Shown: positions 52,967 through 54,397 of the stretch, piece after piece
Layout of the letters: every line of letters begins with the position of its first letter
Position numbering within the stretch: the first letter of the stretch is position 1
From: DATJSJ01 sp035504175
Lineage (GTDB): Bacteria; Pseudomonadota; Alphaproteobacteria; Acetobacterales; Acetobacteraceae
NCBI GenBank assembly: GCA_035504175.1
Contig: DATJSJ010000214.1
Location: forward strand, 1-54,397
Reading direction: 5' to 3'
Length of the DNA stretch: 54,397 nucleotides
The notes under the pieces: model-generated
What the model saw: the letters and a program-made list of their open reading frames with translations, nothing else
What the model was told of the DNA's origin: nothing
The model's database searches: none
Program-made: the position numbers and the translations under genes

Positions 52967-54397
52967 TCAGATCGGGCTGATCGTCCCCCTCGCGAGCAGA
53001 ATGACCGCCAGCAACGCGAGGGCGACGATCGCCGCCGCGATCAGCATGTCGGTGCCGGCGAGCACCGTCTGGCCGCCCTCGCGCCGCGCCTTGGCAAAGA
53101 CGAGGATGCCCGGCGCGAACAGGATCGCCGTCATCAGCAGGAAGGAGAGCCCGGCGGCATAGACCAGCCACAGCCCGTAGACCGTCGCGACCAGGCCCAC
53201 GGTGATGTCGCGCCCGCGGCGGCCGGGCATGGCGCGATAGGTCTCGCCGGACAGCGCCAGTTTCAGCGCATAGGCGCCGGAGAACACGTAGGGCGGCAGG
53301 ATCGCGACCGAGGCGATCGAATAGAAGAACTCGTAGGCGCTGTGGGAGAACAGGCTGACGACCAGGAAGAGCTGGATCATGCCGTTGGTCGCCCAGAGCG
53401 CGTTCGCCGGCGACCCCTTGGCGTTTTCCCGCCCGAACCAGCGCGGGAAGGTGCCGTCATGGGCGCAGGTATACGGAATCTCGGCGCAGAGCAGCGTCCA
53501 GCTCAGGAAGGCGCCGCCGACCGAGACCATCAGGCCGAGATTGATCAGCGCCGCGCCCCAGCTGCCGACGATCGGATCGAACACGCCGGCCATCGCCGGC
53601 ACCTTCAGCCCTGACAGGTCCTTCTGGCTCAGGATGCCGGTCGCGAGCAGCGAGACCAGCACGTAGATCCCGAGCGCGCCGGCGAAGCCGATCACCGTCG
53701 CCTTGCCGACATCGCTGCGCGTGCGGGCACGGGCGGAATAGACGCTGGCGCCCTCGATGCCGATGAACACCCAGAGCGTCACCAGCATCGTGCTCTTCAC
53801 CTGCGCCAGCACGCTGCCGAGATCGGCGGTGCCCGGCGCGCCGCCGCGGCCCCAGAAGTCGAGGGTGAACTTGTCGTAGTTGAACGCGATGATCGCGACC
53901 ACGACGAACAGGATCAGCGGCACCAGCTTGGCGAGCGTGGTGATCACGTTGATGAAGGCGGCGCCGCGGATGCCGCTCAGCACCAGCCCGTGGATCAGCC
54001 ACAGGCAGAGCGAGGCGCCGATGATGGAGGCGAGATTGTTGCCTTTGCCGAAGGCCGGGATGAAGAAGGACAGCGCGCTGAAGATCGCGACCGCGTAGGC
54101 GACATTGCCGAGAAAGGCGCTGATCCAGTAGCCCCAGGCGCTGTTGAAGCCGACGAAATCGCCGAACCCCGCCTTGGCGTAGGCATACGGCCCGGCATTG
54201 AGCGCCGGCTTGCGCACCGCCAGGCCCTGATAGACGAAGGCCAGCGCCAGCATGCCGAGCCCGGTGATCGCCCAGCCGATGATGATGGCGCCGGGCCGCG
54301 CCGCGGCCGACATGTCGCGCGGCAGGTTGAAAACGCCGCCGCCGATCATCGAGCCCACGACGAGCGCAACCAGGGGCAGCAGCGTCAGCTTGTCGCT
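52967..54397 (-). CDS. arcD: Arginine/ornithine antiporter, partial at window edge
   Basis: At least 476 residues; the frame is open to the last base, so the true start lies beyond 54397. The visible N-terminus (DKLTLLPLVALVVGSMIGGGVFNLP) is within a few residues of the expected start, because ArcD proteins begin just before this block. Further family blocks are AGPYAYAKAGFGDFVGFNSAWGYWISAFLGNVAY. It exchanges external arginine for ornithine across the inner membrane, feeding arcA-B-C. The GTG within VVGSM at 54358 is not a credible start. The operon promoter, and any Anr/FNR site, is outside the window. Confidence 0.92.
   Translation of the reverse strand, partial: SDKLTLLPLVALVVGSMIGGGVFNLPRDMSAAARPGAIIIGWAITGLGMLALAFVYQGLAVRKPALNAGPYAYAKAGFGDFVGFNSAWGYWISAFLGNVAYAVAIFSALSFFIPAFGKGNNLASIIGASLCLWLIHGLVLSGIRGAAFINVITTLAKLVPLILFVVVAIIAFNYDKFTLDFWGRGGAPGTADLGSVLAQVKSTMLVTLWVFIGIEGASVYSARARTRSDVGKATVIGFAGALGIYVLVSLLATGILSQKDLSGLKVPAMAGVFDPIVGSWGAALINLGLMVSVGGAFLSWTLLCAEIPYTCAHDGTFPRWFGRENAKGSPANALWATNGMIQLFLVVSLFSHSAYEFFYSIASVAILPPYVFSGAYALKLALSGETYRAMPGRRGRDITVGLVATVYGLWLVYAAGLSFLLMTAILFAPGILVFAKARREGGQTVLAGTDMLIAAAIVALALLAVILLARGTISPI

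Overview
The window is high-GC DNA (mostly close to 70 percent by eye). Genes are tightly packed with many ATGA/GTGA stop-start overlaps, and there is no insertion sequence, tRNA, rRNA or CRISPR array. Protein types and codon use point to an alphaproteobacterium. The Acetobacteraceae/Rhodospirillales are my best guess from the gene types and the GGGTCCAGGG-type palindromic repeats, but this is inference. It reads as a metabolically versatile chromosomal (or large-replicon) catabolic region.

Left part (1-9.7 kb). A sugar-acid type cluster has an enolase-superfamily dehydratase facing a divergent operon of an SDR dehydrogenase, a split transketolase (N and C subunits) and a second, galactonate-dehydratase-like enolase. 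A perfect 14-bp operator palindrome lies between the two directions. A decayed stretch follows (truncated LysR gene, probable DUF1772 remnant) that also holds an intact SDR, then a flavin-dependent acyl-CoA-dehydrogenase-like oxygenase and a VOC-like protein.

9.8-17.4 kb. An amino-acid or opine catabolic module: GntR regulator, DapA-family lyase, and a three-subunit HcnABC/opine-oxidase-type dehydrogenase on the minus strand, divergent from a complete polar amino acid ABC transporter. An inverted repeat in the shared promoter region is the likely operator. 17.5-26 kb. A rhamnose/autoinducer-2-type sugar ABC importer whose ATPase and first permease are fused into one 868-residue protein. Upstream of it, on the same strand, are a chemoreceptor and an orphan periplasmic binding protein.

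26.2-40.2 kb is the centrepiece: a complete soluble diiron propane-monooxygenase-type system. In transcription order it holds a Zn-alcohol dehydrogenase, two tiny coupled ORFs (39 and 63 aa), prmA (hydroxylase alpha), prmB (reductase), prmC (beta), prmD (coupling protein), an amidohydrolase, a DUF59 protein, a dedicated GroEL and the sigma-54 activator prmR. A second sigma-54 activator is divergent from the alcohol dehydrogenase. Both the alcohol dehydrogenase and prmA have near-consensus -24/-12 promoters, each preceded by a pair of 17-bp TGT-N11-ACA inverted repeats. This suggests a co-regulated alkane (or ketone/phenol) to alcohol to carbonyl pathway with its own chaperone.

40.2-54.4 kb. 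An RND efflux pump (membrane fusion protein and pump, no outer-membrane channel), a permease of the ArsB/NhaD/SLC13 type next to a patatin-like lipoprotein, and an arginine deiminase operon arcDABC. The arc operon is extended by a family-3 binding protein and an AdiC-like antiporter; arcD runs off the right edge.
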